Assembly: GCA_963169105.1 (NCBI GenBank)
Contig: OY720638.1
Span: 6,558,749 to 6,622,748 of the forward strand
DNA length: 64,000 nt
Direction of reading: 5' to 3'
Source of the DNA: Ceriagrion tenellum
Lineage: Eukaryota; Arthropoda; Insecta; Odonata; Coenagrionidae
A program made the translations under genes and the position numbers. This document shows positions 61,961 through 64,000 of the stretch, one piece after another (the stretch's first letter is position 1; each line of letters begins with the position of its first letter). The notes beneath the pieces are model-generated. The model did not search any database. It saw only the letters and a program-made list of their open reading frames with translations, and was not told where the DNA came from.

Positions 61961-64000
61961 GCAGTGTTACTGAATTGTAAGCGGATGAATGCCGCACGTG
62001 ATGTTAGCGTCGCACAGTCGTTCAAGCGCCCAAAACATGGCCAAGGTAAGAAAAATGAAGTACCTACTTAGGGGGTTTTGATTGCTGGATTGGTGAGAGT
62101 GAAGGTTACCGAGTCGACATCCACGACAGGTGGATGGGGATTCACACCTGCACGCTCTAATAAAACCGACAGCGAGCGCAGGTAACAAGTGCTTAGAGCG
62201 TGCGTCCATTAGCGCCAAGTTCTTTTTTAAGTACTTCCAATTCGTTTCTACTAAAGAAACTTAATCTATGAAAAATGAAATATCCAGTACAAAGTACGTA
62301 CTATAAGCTGGTGTAATTTAATTGTTCAATTCTACAACATTTTTGTTTAAAACCTTAGTTTCATAAATGGTGTTTATGAGCAAAAATCCGCGCTTCAAAT
62401 AACCAAAAGTTATATAATTCCAGACAATCATGACACGAACAATGTATCATACTGTAAAGAATCCAATAAGCTTTGCGGCATTGCAAAGTAAAACATCTAC
62501 AGTTCTCTAAATCGGTAGTTAAAAATAAAATAAAGATCCACTTTGTACCCAGAAATATGTGCTTGGCTTGGAACATGATGTATCGCAGGCGCAGTCTGCA
62601 TCAGCCAGCTTGGGCCCTTACGTTTTTATTTTTCACTGTAAAATTTGCAATTTATTTTGTATATACTCCATTGCAAAATACTGTAATTTTTGCACTAATG
62701 TATTCATACGCATAAGACTGTGCAATTTTTATTATAATTAGGTCACTTTTGTTATATCATTGTTTTTTACCAATTCTGAAAGAAATTTTATCATGGAGTT
62801 TGTAAACCTTTTCGAGTGACCATACAACATTTTTCCAAATGTTTTTGTACATAATCTTCTCTTACAAGAATGATCCGCGAGGAGTTAAGCCTTTTAAAAC
62901 GGCTGCTGATTTGCGGTCATTAACATTTATGTCCAATTTTGTTATGAAAATATTCTACAAAAGTCATTAGATTAGAGCTCTTATTGGTTATCACAACAAA
63001 TATAAGAACACGTGTAGCACGCTTGAAAATGTTTAGTACAGGTGAAATTATGAAAAACCAAAACCGTATTGTAATATTGTAATTATACGTGAAAATGTTA
63101 CTGAAACTGTAGCTTGTACGCTATTTATTATACCCATGCTACTGAACCTATGAACTAAAAGTTCAGAATTATTGTAATCAACAACAAATATATTAATTTA
63201 AAGGTTAAAAGTATGTAAATCTGTAAATAATACTATTAAGGGACTTTTGGTCAACATATCAATATTTTAACAATAAAAAAAAGCAATGAGCATTTTTTGA
63301 GTGGATGAGGTGTATATTCGATAAACTGAACAGACAAATAGTTAAAAATCGTCAAAAGAAGTCATGAAAATGTTAATTCAAATGTTAGATTTTTGAAAAT
63401 TCGTGCATATAATGATACTTTCGGTTGGATTTCGTTTGAACTAATGAGGAATTTAGTTAATAAACTAGACTCAAATTGTTGAAATGGTTAATGTTTTTGC
63501 GACTTTTTCATTACATTAATATTTGATATATAATTGAAAATATGCATTATAATTCTCATTACAACTCAATTATTATTTCGGATAATAATGAAGGATATTG
63601 CAAATGGCAAATGCATAATACATATCTGCGAATAATTTTGCGCAATCTTTTTAAATATATAATATATTCAAACTGGAATACAATTTCTCATGGTGACACA
63701 CTTTCAGGGCATATTGACCACTGTGCGTCGTCTAAATATATAGAAGAGAAATAGACAAATTAAAAATTCCTCTCGAATAAATGACTTTGGAGTAATGTTT
63801 GATCTAGCGTCATATACTCAGGAAAACAATGAACTCTCCGACGGAGTGCTAGCGTTCCGCGATTACTTCCGGTGTTGCGCAAACTACTGCGTCGGGAAAC
63901 ATTAGCGAGCACGCAAACACGGGAGTCGACCCCGAATGGCCGACCCTTCTTCATCCCTCAGAGAAATGGCGAAAGAAATAATTCCTAATAATTCCTCAAT
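61961..64000. other. AT-rich terminal region, nothing recognised
   Basis: Two kilobases of AT-rich DNA. Frames at 61838-62071, 62361-62741 and 63542-63754 are unrecognised. 63840-63950 is locally CpG-richer (TCCGACGGAGTGCTAGCG) without a gene. Confidence 0.4.

Noticed and set aside
1..64000. Endogenous viral genes other than gypsy pol
   Set aside because: No capsid, envelope or polymerase-like motifs seen; the gypsy fragment has no env-like frame.

Overview
The window is eukaryotic nuclear DNA, most likely from an arthropod with a large, repeat-rich genome. No bacterial or viral gene organisation is visible. Coding traces are short, interrupted by introns with GT/AG borders, and almost all belong to transposable elements (TEs): PIF/Harbinger, hAT, piggyBac and P/THAP9-like DNA transposons; RTE-clade and CR1/jockey-like LINEs; a Ty3/gypsy pol fragment; tRNA-derived SINEs; and many terminal-inverted-repeat (TIR) miniature elements (MITEs). 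The species cannot be named from this alone; the TE mix, including a dispersed repeat with a GCCACC...GTGTGTGGC core, looks arthropod.

Layout. 1-6 kb: a decayed YqaJ-type nuclease gene, a 1.9-kb TIR element (3140-5036) and a perfect 45-nt palindrome. 6-11.5 kb: an interspersed repeat is split by a 5-kb insertion with hAT-like termini and a perfect 8-bp target duplication. That insertion carries a five-exon Harbinger transposase relic whose last intron holds a long-TIR MITE. 11.5-12.2 and 18.0-19.0 kb: two GC/CpG-rich islands. 13.5-16.0 kb: a 1.21-kb element with a second copy of itself inserted inside. 20.7-23.8 kb: a near full-length RTE-like LINE with endonuclease and reverse transcriptase. 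25-35 kb: sparse, with two tRNA SINEs, inverted partners of 19-kb and 6-kb repeats, and a 37-bp minisatellite. 36.4-38.4 kb: an internally deleted Harbinger element with intact TIRs and TTA target duplication. 41.7-46.1 kb: a hAT transposase gene split exactly at TTAA by a complete-ended 2.7-kb piggyBac. 47-51 kb: small hairpin and TIR elements. 53-54.8 kb: the best candidate for exons of a host gene (minus strand), not identified. 55.3-56.6 kb: a P/THAP9-like transposase relic. 57.2-62 kb: gypsy pol, CR1-like reverse transcriptase fragments on both strands and a tRNA SINE. The rest is AT-rich and featureless to the eye.

The genes do not form an operon or pathway. The main content is a stratified record of nested insertions: piggyBac into hAT, a TIR element into itself, a MITE into a Harbinger intron, and a hAT-ended composite into an older repeat. 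Every transposase examined carries frameshifts or stops, so autonomous activity from this locus is unlikely. All identifications are from reading the sequence; no database search was run.
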